From Thermophilibacter mediterraneus (GTDB taxonomy: Bacteria > Actinomycetota > Coriobacteriia > Coriobacteriales > Atopobiaceae): 64,000 nucleotides of DNA. The notes beneath the pieces were generated by a model that worked only from the letters and a program-made list of their open reading frames with translations, searched no databases and was not told the origin of the DNA. This document shows, in pieces, positions 26,670 through 34,950 of the stretch. The stretch covers positions 423,598 to 487,597 of the forward strand of contig NZ_FPKO01000007.1 of NCBI RefSeq assembly GCF_900119385.1, read 5' to 3'. The stretch's first letter is position 1. The number at the start of each line of letters is the position of its first letter. The position numbers and the translations under genes were made by a program.

Positions 26670-27698
26670 ATGGCGGGCTCTGGCGGGGCGCGGGGGCGCT
26701 CGGGCGCGGTATCGATGGCCCGGGTCGCGCAGGTGGCGGGCGTCTCGCAGCAGACGGTCTCGCGGGTCGCCAACGGGCTCCCCAACGTGAGCGAGGACAC
26801 GCGGCGGCGCGTCCTTCTCGCCATGGAGGAGCTCGGCTTCAGGCCCAACTTCGCCGGGAAGTCCCTGCGCAGCGGGCGCTACAACTCGGTCGGCCTCTGC
26901 CTGTACAACGTCGAGCAGTTCGGCAACCTCGTCACGATCAAGGGCATCCTCTCCGCGGCGGGGGCGGTGGGCTGCGCGGTCACCACGGTCGAGATGGACG
27001 AGCGCGCGCCGCTCTCGCTCGCCGAGGCCACGCGCAGGATGGTGGGCCTGCCCATCGACGCGCTCATCATCAGCATGAGCCTGCTCGCGGAGGACTTCAT
27101 GGCCTTCCAGCCCCAGCCCGGCCTCAGCACGGTGCTGCTCACGATGCGCGAGCACCCGCTGTGCCCGACGGTCGACTCCGACCAGTACGGCTGCTCGACG
27201 CTCGTGATGGACCACCTCACGGCGCACGGGCACCGCGAGATACGCCACGTCGGGGGGCCCACGGGAAACGTCGACGCGAGCTTCCGCGAGCGGGGGTGGC
27301 GCGACGCCCTCGCGTCGCGCGGGATCGAGCCGACCGAGCCGCTCCGCGGCGACTGGACGGCGGACAGCGGCTACGAGGCGGGCGCGGCGCTCGCGCGCGA
27401 CGCCTCCATGACGGCGGTCTACGCGGCGAACGACCAGATGGCGGTCGGCGTCGTCGAGGCTCTGCGCGACGCGGGGCGCCGGGTGCCCGAGGACGTGAGC
27501 GTGGTGGGGGTCGACGACTCCCTGCGCGGCACGATCCCGCACGTGGGGCTCACCACGGTCCGCTTCGACCTGGCGCGCCGCGGCGAGGTCGCGGTGGAGC
27601 TGGCGCTGCGCGGGACGGAGCCGGGCCAGCGGCCGCGCGCCGTCCGCATCGCGCCGACGCTCGTGGAGCGCCGCTCCGTCGCCGACGCGCGGGCCTGA
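26670..27698 (+). CDS. LacI/GalR-family transcriptional regulator
   Basis: A 342-aa repressor-type protein. The N-terminal helix-turn-helix is clear ([21 protein letters not shown], then [14 protein letters not shown] as hinge). The periplasmic-binding-like sugar domain follows, with GVDDSLRG near the end. The start is ATG 26670 after GGGGGAGAAGG; an earlier ATG at 26631 overlaps the -10 (TAGAAT, 26626-26631) and is unlikely. Being divergent from galM-galK-galT, it most probably controls that operon with galactose or a derivative as inducer. The VLLA codons at 26813 use the dispersed word GTCCTTCTCGCC. Confidence 0.93.
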   Translation: MAGSGGARGRSGAVSMARVAQVAGVSQQTVSRVANGLPNVSEDTRRRVLLAMEELGFRPNFAGKSLRSGRYNSVGLCLYNVEQFGNLVTIKGILSAAGAVGCAVTTVEMDERAPLSLAEATRRMVGLPIDALIISMSLLAEDFMAFQPQPGLSTVLLTMREHPLCPTVDSDQYGCSTLVMDHLTAHGHREIRHVGGPTGNVDASFRERGWRDALASRGIEPTEPLRGDWTADSGYEAGAALARDASMTAVYAANDQMAVGVVEALRDAGRRVPEDVSVVGVDDSLRGTIPHVGLTTVRFDLARRGEVAVELALRGTEPGQRPRAVRIAPTLVERRSVADARA

Positions 27699-27750
27699 GG
27701 GCGCGCCCGCTCCCGCGGCGCGGTCGCGCGAGCGCCCCGCCGCGTCGCGC

Positions 27751-27756
27751 TATAGT
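27751..27756 (+). promoter_or_regulatory. -10 element of the fhs-folC block
   Basis: TATAGT preceded by GC-rich DNA, 49 bp before the fhs ATG. A compact hairpin (CCGGCGG/CCGCCGG, about 27764-27779) lies between it and the Shine-Dalgarno and could affect translation. No good -35 is visible. Confidence 0.45.
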
Positions 27757-27804
27757 AGAGGTTCCGGCGGGACCGCCGGGCGGACAACGACGAAGGGGAC
27801 GGTC

Positions 27805-29478
27805 ATGGCAGAGTACAAGTCGGACATCCAGATCGCGCAGGAGGCGACGATGCTTCCCATCGCCGAGGTCGCGGCGCGCGCGGGCCTCACGGAGGACATG
27901 CTCGAGCCCTACGGCCGCACCAAGGCGAAGGTTGACATCCACTCGCTGGCGGACCGCCCCATGCGCGGCAGGCTCGTCCTCGTGACGGCCATCAACCCCA
28001 CGCCCGCCGGCGAGGGCAAGACCACCACCTCGGTGGGCCTGGCCGACGCCATGAACCGCATGGGGCACCAGACCATGCTCTGCCTGCGCGAGCCCTCGCT
28101 CGGCCCCGTCTTCGGCATCAAGGGAGGGGCCGCGGGCGGCGGGTACGCCCAGGTCGTGCCCATGGAGGACATCAACCTCCACTTCACCGGCGACTTCCAC
28201 GCCATCGGCGCCGCCAACAACCTCTGCGCCGCCATGCTCGACAACCACATCAAGCAGGGCAACGCGCTCGGCATCGACCCGCGCCGCATCGTGTGGAAGC
28301 GCTGCGTCGACATGAACGACCGCCAGCTGCGCAACGTGGTCGACGGCCTGGGCGGCGTCGCCGACGGCACGCCGCGCGAGGACGGCTTCGACATCACGGT
28401 CGCGTCCGAGGTCATGGCCGTGTTCTGCCTCGCCACCGACCTGGCCGACCTCAAGGCCCGCCTCGCGCGCATGGTGATCGCCTACACCTACGACCGCAGG
28501 CCGGTCACCGTCGCCGACATCCACGCCGAGGGCGCCATGACGGCGCTGCTCAAGGACGCCATCAAGCCCAACCTCGTGCAGACGCTCGAGGGCAACCCCG
28601 CCTTCGTGCACGGCGGCCCGTTCGCCAACATCGCCCACGGGTGCAACTCGGTCATGGCCACCACCACGGCGCTGCGCCTCGCCGACTACGTGGTGACCGA
28701 GGCCGGCTTCGGCGCCGACCTGGGCGCCGAGAAGTTCCTCGACATCAAGTGCCGCGCCACGGGCCTCGCGCCGAGCGCGGTGGTCCTCGTCGCGACCGTG
28801 CGCGCCCTCAAGTACAACGGGGGCGTGCCCAAGGCCGAGCTCACGACCGAGAACCTCGAGGCGCTCGAGGCGGGCCTGCCCAACCTGCTGCGCCACGTGT
28901 CCAACATCAAGGACGTCTGGGGCCTGCCCGTGGTCGTCGCGATCAACGCCTTCCCGACGGACACCGCCGCCGAGCTCGAGCTCGTCGAGCGCCGCGTGCG
29001 CGAGCTCGGCGTCAACGTGGCCCTCTCCGAGGTCTGGGCCAGGGGCGGCGAGGGCGGCGAGGCGCTCGCCCGCGAGGTCGTGCGCCTGTGCGAGGAGCCC
29101 TCTGACTTCCGCTACGCCTACGAGCTCGACGGCACCATCGCCGAGAAGGTCGAGGCCATCGCGACGCGCGTCTACCACGCCGACGGCGTCGACTTCACCG
29201 CGCCGGCGCGCCGCCAGCTCGCCCAGCTCGAGGAGCAGGGCTTCGGCGGCCTGCCCGTGTGCATGGCGAAGACCCAGTACTCCTTCACCGACGACCAGAC
29301 CAGGCTCGGAGCGCCCGAGGGGTTCCGCATCACGGTGCGCAACCTGCGCGTCTCCGCCGGCGCCGGCTTCGTGGTCGCGCTCACGGGCGACATCATGACC
29401 ATGCCGGGCCTGCCCAAGGTCCCCGCCGCCGAGAAGATCGACGTCACCCCCGACGGCCGCATCGTCGGCCTGTTCTAG
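27805..29478 (+). CDS. fhs: Formate--tetrahydrofolate ligase
   Basis: A 557-aa enzyme that ATP-dependently joins formate to tetrahydrofolate to give 10-formyl-THF, the entry of formate into one-carbon metabolism. The P-loop-like motif TPAGEGKT is at 67-74. [36 protein letters not shown] and VRALKYNGG are family hallmarks. The length matches the usual 555-560 aa. It is the first gene of a six-gene one-carbon/folate block; fchA, folD and the FocA-type channel follow and would complete the route to methylene-THF. Present in acetogens, purine fermenters and many gut anaerobes. Confidence 0.97.
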   Translation: MAEYKSDIQIAQEATMLPIAEVAARAGLTEDMLEPYGRTKAKVDIHSLADRPMRGRLVLVTAINPTPAGEGKTTTSVGLADAMNRMGHQTMLCLREPSLGPVFGIKGGAAGGGYAQVVPMEDINLHFTGDFHAIGAANNLCAAMLDNHIKQGNALGIDPRRIVWKRCVDMNDRQLRNVVDGLGGVADGTPREDGFDITVASEVMAVFCLATDLADLKARLARMVIAYTYDRRPVTVADIHAEGAMTALLKDAIKPNLVQTLEGNPAFVHGGPFANIAHGCNSVMATTTALRLADYVVTEAGFGADLGAEKFLDIKCRATGLAPSAVVLVATVRALKYNGGVPKAELTTENLEALEAGLPNLLRHVSNIKDVWGLPVVVAINAFPTDTAAELELVERRVRELGVNVALSEVWARGGEGGEALAREVVRLCEEPSDFRYAYELDGTIAEKVEAIATRVYHADGVDFTAPARRQLAQLEEQGFGGLPVCMAKTQYSFTDDQTRLGAPEGFRITVRNLRVSAGAGFVVALTGDIMTMPGLPKVPAAEKIDVTPDGRIVGLF

Positions 29479-29556
29479 CGCGCAGCCGCCGGGGCGAGTC
29501 GGCCCCGGCGCCCCGCCCGCCTCGCCGCCAGGCGAGCCCTACCACGAGGAGGCCCC

Positions 29557-30198
29557 TTGGACGACAGTCTTTCCGAGCTGAGCTGCGAGGAGTTCAGCGA
29601 GCGGCTCGCGGCGCGCTCGAGCGTCCCGGGCGGCGGCGGCGCCGTCGCCCTCGCCGGCGCGCTCGCCGCGGCGCTGTGCTCGATGGCCGGCTCCTTCACG
29701 GCCGGCAAGCCGCGCTACGCGGACGTCGAGGGCGAGGTGCTCGCCCTCATGGACGAGGCGGAGGAGGTCCGCTGCCGGCTGCTCGAGCTCATCGAGGAGG
29801 ACGCCGCCGGCTTCCTGCCGGTCACGGAGGCCCTCGCCCTGCCCCGCGACGACCCGCGCCGCGCAGACGCCGTCGAGCGCGCGATCGAGGGCGCCTGCAT
29901 GGCGCCGCTCGCGACGATGGGGGAGTGCTGCCGGGCCATCGCGCTGCTCGAGCGCATGGGGGGCGTCTGCGCCCCGGCGCTCGCCTCCGACGTCGCCACG
30001 GGGGCGTACCTCGCCCGGGCCGCCCTCGAGGGCGCGAGCGTCAACGTGTACGTCAACGCCACCATGCTCAGGGACCGCGCCCTCGCCTCGAGGATCGAGG
30101 CGAGCTGCGACGAGCTGCTCGAGGGGTTCTCCCCCCGCGCGCGTGCGCTCGCGGACGCCGTGACGGCGCGGATCCGCGGGAGGGGGCAGCGTGGCTGA
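29557..30198 (+). CDS. fchA: Methenyltetrahydrofolate cyclohydrolase (FTCD cyclodeaminase family)
   Basis: A 213-aa all-helical protein of the formiminotransferase-cyclodeaminase C-domain family. It opens LSCEEFSERLAARSSVPGGGGAVALAGALAAALCSMAG, where the SxxPGGGxxAA loop binds the folate. Stand-alone members next to fhs act as methenyl-THF cyclohydrolase (FchA), interconverting 10-formyl- and methenyl-THF; Gly/Pro cyclodeaminase activity is the alternative. The start is TTG 29557 after GAGGAGG. folD overlaps its end by 8 bp. Its presence matters because the neighbouring FolD seems to lack a key cyclohydrolase residue. Confidence 0.88.
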   Translation: MDDSLSELSCEEFSERLAARSSVPGGGGAVALAGALAAALCSMAGSFTAGKPRYADVEGEVLALMDEAEEVRCRLLELIEEDAAGFLPVTEALALPRDDPRRADAVERAIEGACMAPLATMGECCRAIALLERMGGVCAPALASDVATGAYLARAALEGASVNVYVNATMLRDRALASRIEASCDELLEGFSPRARALADAVTARIRGRGQRG

Positions 30199-31045
30199 GC
30201 TCATGCGGGGCGCCCCCGTCGCCCGCGCCGTGACCGAGCGGCTCGCGGCGCGCGTCGAGCGGCTCTCGCGCGCGGGCGTCGAGCCCGCGCTCGCGGTCGT
30301 GCGCGTGGGGCAGCGCGAGGACGACCTCTCCTACGAGCGCGCGGCGCTCAGGCGCTGCGAGGCGACGGGCGTCTCCGCGCTCGTCCGCGCGCTCCCGGAG
30401 ACCTGCTCGCAGCGCGAGCTCGAGGCCCTTCTCCGCGACCTGAGCGCCGACGCGTCGGTCCACGGGGTGCTGCTCCTGCGGCCGCTCCCCGGGCACCTCG
30501 ACGAGTCCGCCGCCGCGCGCGCCCTCGACCCCGCGAAGGACGTCGACGCGCTCACCGACGCCTCGCTGCTGCGCACGCTCTCGGGGCGGGGGGCCGGCTT
30601 CGCGCCGTGCACCGCCGAGGCGGTCCTCGCCCTGCTCGACCACTACGGGTGCGAGCTCGACGGCGCCGAGGTCACGGTGGTCGGGCGCTCGCTGGTCATC
30701 GGGCGGCCCGTCGCGGCGCTGCTCACGGAGAGAAACGCCACGGTCACGACCTGCCACAGCCGCACCGCCGACCTTGCCGCGTGCTGCAGGCGCGCCGACG
30801 TTGTCGTCGCCGCGCTCGGCCGCGCCCGCGCCATCGGCGCCGACTTCGTCCGCCCCGGGCAGACGGTCGTGGACGTGGGCATCAACTGGGACGAGGCCGC
30901 CGGCCGGCTCGTCGGCGACGTCGACTTCGACGCCGTCGAGCCCGTGGTGGGCTCCATCACGCCGGTTCCCGGCGGGGTGGGTGCCGTCACCACCGCCATG
31001 CTGGTCAGACATGTCGTCGAGTCTGCTGAGAGGACCCGTCAATGA
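30191..31045 (+). CDS. folD: Methylenetetrahydrofolate dehydrogenase (FolD), variant active site
   Basis: A 284-aa FolD-fold protein that should oxidise/reduce methylene-THF and methenyl-THF with NAD(P). Visible are DDLSYERAALRRCEATG (folate site), DPAKDVDAL, PCTAEAVLALL, GRSLVIGRPVAALL and TVVDVGINWD (dinucleotide site). In bifunctional FolD the Tyr of the first motif is followed four residues later by the catalytic Lys (YVxxK). Here Tyr48 is followed by Ala52, and the second Lys position is Arg54. The usual VQLPLP is LLRPLP. The cyclohydrolase half is therefore probably lost and taken over by FchA. The start is GTG 30191; ATGA links it to the channel gene. Confidence 0.9.
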   Translation: MAELMRGAPVARAVTERLAARVERLSRAGVEPALAVVRVGQREDDLSYERAALRRCEATGVSALVRALPETCSQRELEALLRDLSADASVHGVLLLRPLPGHLDESAAARALDPAKDVDALTDASLLRTLSGRGAGFAPCTAEAVLALLDHYGCELDGAEVTVVGRSLVIGRPVAALLTERNATVTTCHSRTADLAACCRRADVVVAALGRARAIGADFVRPGQTVVDVGINWDEAAGRLVGDVDFDAVEPVVGSITPVPGGVGAVTTAMLVRHVVESAERTRQ

Positions 31046-31869
31046 AGGTGACAGAGAAGCCGTCCTCCTCCTACAGCGGGGCCATGACCCCCGCCTCCAT
31101 GGAGCGAAAGAACGAGCGCGTGGCCGAGACCAAGGCGTCGACCGATGTCGCGAGCTCGCTTGCGCTCTCGGTCATGGCCGGCGCGTTCATCTCGCTGGGC
31201 GCCACGTTCATGCTCGTCGTCAAGTCCGACGCGACCCTGGGCTTCGCCGCCACGCAGCTGCTCGGCGGGTTCTCGTTCACGCTCGGGCTCTTCCTGATCC
31301 TCGCCGCCGGGGCGGAGCTGTTCACCGGCAACTGCCTCATGGTCATGGGCCCGCTCGCGGGCCGGTTCTCGTGGGGGAGGCTCCTCTCGAGCTGGGCCCT
31401 CGTCCTCGCGGGCAACCTCGTCGGCGCCGTGCTCGCCGCGGCGCTGCTCGCGGCCGCCGGCGTCGCCTCGGCCAACGGCGGGGCGCTCGGCGAGGCGGCC
31501 GTCGCCGTGGCCGAGGGCAAGGTCGCGCTCGGCTGGGGCGTCACCTTCGCGCGCGGCGTGCTCTGCAACCTGCTCGTGTGCCTCGCGGTCTGGATCGGCC
31601 ACGCCGCGACGTCGGTCACCGACAAGTTCTTCTCGGCGCTCCTCCCGGTGATGGCGTTCATGGCCTGCGGGTTCGAGCACTGCGTGGCCAACATGTTCTT
31701 CCTGCCCTACGCCCTCATGCTCCAGGCGCTCGGCGCGCCGGGCGGCGTGGACCTCGCGGGGGCGGCCTCCAACCTGAGCGCGGCGACGCTCGGAAACCTC
31801 GTGGGCGGCGCGCTGCTCGTGGGGGTATCCTACTGGTTCGTGTACGGTCGCGACCGCGCGCGGGGATAG
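31042..31869 (+). CDS. Formate/nitrite transporter family channel (FocA-like)
   Basis: A 275-aa membrane protein of the FNT family, which forms pentameric formate/nitrite/hydrosulfide channels. Six membrane segments are apparent from about residue 40. The family motifs are GAELFTGNC (near 90, end of the second segment), WARGxxxNxLVC as FARGVLCNLLVCLAVW, and a FEHCVANMF motif (CGFEHCVANMFFLP) with the pore His. Coupling to folD by a 4-bp overlap and the upstream fhs argue that it moves formate for, or away from, the formate-THF ligase. The orthologue-level name focA fits but nitrite transport cannot be excluded. Confidence 0.92.
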   Translation: MKVTEKPSSSYSGAMTPASMERKNERVAETKASTDVASSLALSVMAGAFISLGATFMLVVKSDATLGFAATQLLGGFSFTLGLFLILAAGAELFTGNCLMVMGPLAGRFSWGRLLSSWALVLAGNLVGAVLAAALLAAAGVASANGGALGEAAVAVAEGKVALGWGVTFARGVLCNLLVCLAVWIGHAATSVTDKFFSALLPVMAFMACGFEHCVANMFFLPYALMLQALGAPGGVDLAGAASNLSAATLGNLVGGALLVGVSYWFVYGRDRARG

Positions 31870-31890
31870 CGCGCGACGGGAGGCACGCCA

Positions 31891-32478
31891 GTGGAGACGA
31901 ACGCTCAGGGGTACGGGCCCATCGACAAGCCGCGCGTCGAGGCGGCGGTGCGGGAGCTTTTGCTCGCGATTGGGGAGGACCCCGACCGCGAGGGGCTCCT
32001 GGGGACGCCGGACCGCGTCGCGCGCGCCTGCGAGGAGATCCTCGGCGGCATGCAGGAGGACCCGGGCGCCCACCTGCGCCGGCAGTTCCACGAGCCGGGC
32101 AACCAGGAGATGGTGATCGTCAAGGACATACCGTTCTCCTCGCTGTGCGAGCACCACATCCTGCCCTTCACCGGGCGCGCCCACGTCTGCTACATCCCGC
32201 GTGACGGCCGGATCACCGGGCTCTCGAAGATCGCCCGGTGCGTGAGCGGCTACGCTCGCAGGCTCCAGGTCCAGGAGCGCCTCACCGGGCAGGTCGCCGA
32301 CGCCATGGTGCGCGAGCTCGACCCGCTCGGCGTGATCGTGGTGATGGAGGCCGAGCACACGTGCATGACCATGCGCGGGGTGCGCGCCGCCGGCGCGCTG
32401 ACCACCACCTCGGCGGTCCGCGGCTGCATGAGAGACCTCAAGACCCGTCAGGAGGCCCTGAGGCTGCTGGGGCTGTGA
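31891..32478 (+). CDS. folE: GTP cyclohydrolase I
   Basis: A 195-aa enzyme converting GTP to dihydroneopterin triphosphate, the first step of folate synthesis. Zinc and active-site motifs are present: [17 protein letters not shown] (Cys, HH), [25 protein letters not shown] and [11 protein letters not shown] (second zinc Cys). The length is normal. The start is GTG 31891, 21 bp after the channel gene, with GGGAGGCACGCCA upstream. No other pterin genes (folB, folK, folP) are in the window, but folC follows directly. Confidence 0.96.
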   Translation: METNAQGYGPIDKPRVEAAVRELLLAIGEDPDREGLLGTPDRVARACEEILGGMQEDPGAHLRRQFHEPGNQEMVIVKDIPFSSLCEHHILPFTGRAHVCYIPRDGRITGLSKIARCVSGYARRLQVQERLTGQVADAMVRELDPLGVIVVMEAEHTCMTMRGVRAAGALTTTSAVRGCMRDLKTRQEALRLLGL

Positions 32479-32577
32479 GGCGCTGCCACGAGGCGACGGC
32501 CTGCGCTCGCCGCGCGGCGGGACGATGCCGCCGTGCGCCCGACCGCCGCGGGCGCGTCCCGACGATTGGAGAAGAAC

Positions 32578-33984
32578 ATGTACCACGTGCCGTTTGAGGT
32601 TCCCGAGATCGGCTACGAGGAGGCGCTCGGCATCGTGCGCGGGGCGCTGCGCTTTGGCATCTGCCCCATGCTCGAGACCGTCGAGGACATGCTCGCCGAG
32701 CTCGGCGACCCCGACCTCGCCTTCGAGTGCGTCCAGGTCGCCGGCACCAACGGCAAGACGTCGACCTCGCGCTACACCGCGGCGATCCTCTCGGGCGAGG
32801 GCCTTCGCACGGCGCTCTACACCTCCCCCGAGCTCGTGAGCTACACGGAGCGCATGGAGGTCGACGGCGCCCCGGTCTCGGAGGAGGCCTTCGCCCACGG
32901 CGTGAGCGCCGCGCACGTGGCCGGCGAGCGGGTGAACGCGCGCCGCCGCGCCGCCGGCGAGCGCCCGTACGACATCACGGAGTTCGACACGCTGACCGTC
33001 GCGGCCATGGTCGCGTTCGCCGAGGCGGGCGTGGACGTGGCGGTCCTCGAGTGCGGCATGGGCGGCCGGTGGGACGCGACCTCGGCGGCGAAGTCCGTGC
33101 GCACCGTCGCGGTGACGGGCATCGGGCTCGACCACATGCGCGTGCTCGGGGACACGCTCGAGGAGATCGCGGGCGAGAAGGCCGCGATCATCCGCTCCGG
33201 CAGGCGCTGCGTGCTCGGCGCGGGCACCGCCACGCCCGACTCGGTCGAGGACGTCTTCCTCGCCCGCGCGCGCGAGCAGGGGGTCGTCCCGGTGCTCCTT
33301 CGGCCCGAGCACGCCTGCGACGCGGCGGGGGAGATGCACCCCGGGACCCCGCGCGCCCACGCGGGCCTGCCGGGCGCGAGCTACGTCATCACGCGGCGCC
33401 CGCATCGGATCGGCGGGCCCCTCGAGCTCGACGTGACGACGCCGCGCGCGACCTACGCGGAGCTCGCGGCGCTCAAGCCCGCCTACCAAGCCGCGAATAT
33501 CGCCTGCGCGGTCGCCCTCGCCGAGGAGCACCTCGGCCGCACGCTCGACCCCGAGGCCCTCTTCACCTCCGTGGTGCGCTGCCCGACCCCGGGGCGCTTC
33601 CAGCTCCTGCGGCCCGAGCCCCCCGTGCTCATCGACGCCTGTCACAACCCGCAGTCGGTGGAGACCTTCCTCACGGCCGTCGACGACGTCGCACCCGAGC
33701 GCGACGGGCGTCCGACCCTGCTCGCCGCGGTTCTCGCCGACAAGGACGTGGACGGCATCGTGGGGCTTCTCGCCGGCGCGTTCCCGCGCGTCGCGGTCAC
33801 GCAGACCTCGAGCCCGCGCGCGCTCCCCGCGGAGGAGCTTGCGGACCTCTTCCGCGTTGCGGGCGCGGAGGTGGTGGGGACCTACCCGTCGGTGGGGGCC
33901 GCCGCGTCGGCATTGTGTGGAGAATCGTACGTTGCGTGCGGCTCCATCACCCTCGCGGGGGAGCTTGCGGCCCACTTCGCCTAG
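32578..33984 (+). CDS. folC: Folylpolyglutamate synthase / dihydrofolate synthase
   Basis: A 468-aa Mur-ligase-type enzyme adding glutamate to (dihydro)folates. The P-loop is GTNGKT (56-61), followed by VAVLECGMGGRWDATSA, VTGIGLDHM and EIAGEKAAIIR, all typical. The C-terminal domain has LIDACHNPQSVETFL. A Thr/Ser-rich P-loop extension (TSTSRYTAAIL) is standard. ATG 32578 follows TTGGAGAAGAAC; upstream in-frame codons run to 32533 but have no ribosome site. It ends the one-carbon block; an AT-rich promoter for the next gene begins right after the stop. Confidence 0.95.
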   Translation: MYHVPFEVPEIGYEEALGIVRGALRFGICPMLETVEDMLAELGDPDLAFECVQVAGTNGKTSTSRYTAAILSGEGLRTALYTSPELVSYTERMEVDGAPVSEEAFAHGVSAAHVAGERVNARRRAAGERPYDITEFDTLTVAAMVAFAEAGVDVAVLECGMGGRWDATSAAKSVRTVAVTGIGLDHMRVLGDTLEEIAGEKAAIIRSGRRCVLGAGTATPDSVEDVFLARAREQGVVPVLLRPEHACDAAGEMHPGTPRAHAGLPGASYVITRRPHRIGGPLELDVTTPRATYAELAALKPAYQAANIACAVALAEEHLGRTLDPEALFTSVVRCPTPGRFQLLRPEPPVLIDACHNPQSVETFLTAVDDVAPERDGRPTLLAAVLADKDVDGIVGLLAGAFPRVAVTQTSSPRALPAEELADLFRVAGAEVVGTYPSVGAAASALCGESYVACGSITLAGELAAHFA

Positions 33985-33991
33985 CTTTTGC

Positions 33992-33997
33992 TACAAT
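33992..33997 (+). promoter_or_regulatory. -10 element before the zinc-ribbon membrane protein
   Basis: TACAAT in the context CTTTTGCTACAATTCC (extended TGC), 58 bp before ATG 34056 and only 7 bp after the folC stop. It is the clearest AT-rich patch here; no firm -35. Confidence 0.5.
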
Positions 33998-34055
33998 TCC
34001 GCTGTCTGTGACGTCGCGGGCGGCGCGCCGCCGCGCAAAGTAAGGAGTCTCCGAG

Positions 34056-34487
34056 ATGCCCGAACTGCTTGACCAGCTCATCACCCCCGAGGTCCGCATG
34101 GTCCTCTATCTCATGGTCGTGTGCGTCGTCATGCTCTACATCCTCTCCATCGTCTACGTGATTCGCGACGCGCAGCGCCGTGGCGCGGAGCCCTGGTGGA
34201 TGTGGGCCATCATCTCGGTGATTCCCGTGGTGGGCCTGCTCGCCTACGTCATCCTGCGCCCGAGCTCCTACCTCATCGACCGCGAGGAGCAGGACCTCGA
34301 CATCGCCCTGCGCGAGCACCAGCTCAGCCACTACGGCATCTGCCCCAAGTGCGGCGCCCCCATCGACCGCGACTTCGTGGTCTGCCCGATCTGCAACACC
34401 CAGGTGCGCAACGTCTGCCCCACCTGCCACCGCCCGCTCAACGCGGACTGGAAGGTGTGCCCGTACTGCCGCACCCGCATTCAGTAG
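34056..34487 (+). CDS. Membrane protein with two C-terminal zinc ribbons
   Basis: A 143-aa protein. Two membrane segments (about 15-37 and 47-67) resemble the short membrane anchor found in phospholipase-D N-terminal/PLDc_N modules (YVIRDAQRRGAEPWWMWAIISV). The cytosolic tail carries four CxxC knuckles at 96/99, 110/113, 121/124 and 135/138, giving two zinc ribbons (ICPKCGAPI, VCPICN, VCPTCHRPL, VCPYCRTRI). The function is unknown; such proteins are common in Coriobacteriia and may recruit partners to the membrane. It has its own promoter and terminator, so it is a single-gene unit. Confidence 0.75.
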   Translation: MPELLDQLITPEVRMVLYLMVVCVVMLYILSIVYVIRDAQRRGAEPWWMWAIISVIPVVGLLAYVILRPSSYLIDREEQDLDIALREHQLSHYGICPKCGAPIDRDFVVCPICNTQVRNVCPTCHRPLNADWKVCPYCRTRIQ

Positions 34488-34508
34488 CGCATCCGGACGC
34501 GCGACCTC

Positions 34509-34536
34509 GGGCCCTCGCCTCGGCGGGGGCCCTTTT
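34509..34536 (+). terminator. Intrinsic terminator after the zinc-ribbon gene
   Basis: GGGCCC...GGGGGCCC hairpin (34509-34532) followed by TTTT and then CAGTTT. Good stem and T-run. Confidence 0.8.
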
Positions 34537-34567
34537 CAGTTTGCGACGCGCCGGGCGCCCCGCCCGC

Positions 34568-34676
34568 GTGCTGGTTCCGGTCGGAATGGGGGTGCGGACC
34601 GTCCGCAACCCGCACGTACTTCTCGCTCGTGCTGGTTCCGGTCGGAATCGGGCCCAGGACCGTCCGCAACCCGCAC
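34568..34676. repeat. Two tandem 48-bp hairpins (17-14-17) with 61-bp period
   Basis: Hairpins at 34568-34615 and 34629-34676 share identical 17-bp arms (gtgctggttccggtcgg and ccgtccgcaacccgcac), which pair imperfectly (13 of 17). The 14-nt loops differ almost completely (aatgggggtgcgga, aatcgggcccagga). A 13-bp spacer containing CTTCTCG separates them. Conserved arms with variable loops point to a stem that matters or was copied. They fill part of the 463-bp gap 34488-34950. Confidence 0.8.
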
Positions 34677-34786
34677 GTCCACCGCGCCCGCGCCCCGTGC
34701 CCGCGTGCTGCGAATCTGTTTCCTCGCGCATACTCCGCGCCCAGATGTGGTAAACCTATGGGGTGCAAGCGAGACGAAAGGCTAAG

Positions 34787-34915
34787 ATGCGCCGCTTCAA
34801 CGCACATAGCGCCCGAACTCAGACTATCTAGGCGTCTGTCCCTTCCCATGGCCGGCGTGCCACGGACAGGCGCCGCATATCGCTCGAAGCCACCCGTGGC
34901 GTTCGGGCGTTTTTC
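34787..34915 (+). promoter_or_regulatory. thrS leader: short Thr-containing ORF, hairpin and attenuator-like terminator
   Basis: Three elements precede thrS. First, a 14-codon ORF at 34787-34831 (product MRRFNAHSARTQTI, two Thr as ACT codons) with AAAGG upstream. Second, a strong stem at 34830-34873 (ggcgtctgtcc with ggacaggcgcc). Third, a terminator at 34881-34915 (cgctcgaagccac with gtggcgttcgggcg, then TTTTT). Finding a terminator 36 bp before the thrS start implies regulated read-through. The T-box signature TGGNACCGCG was looked for and not found, so leader-peptide attenuation or another antitermination scheme is more likely. Confidence 0.55.
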
Positions 34916-34950
34916 TTGTCTGAGCAGACCCCCTTCGCAAAGGAGCAACC

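Noticed and set aside
34568..34676. Two-repeat CRISPR
   Set aside because: The conserved parts are two separated 17-bp arms, not one repeat, and the 13-14-nt gaps are too short for spacers; cas genes are absent.
34830..34915. T-box riboswitch upstream of thrS
   Set aside because: A terminator is present, but the conserved T-box sequence TGGNACCGCG and a clear Thr specifier stem are not seen. Only a covariance search could overturn this.
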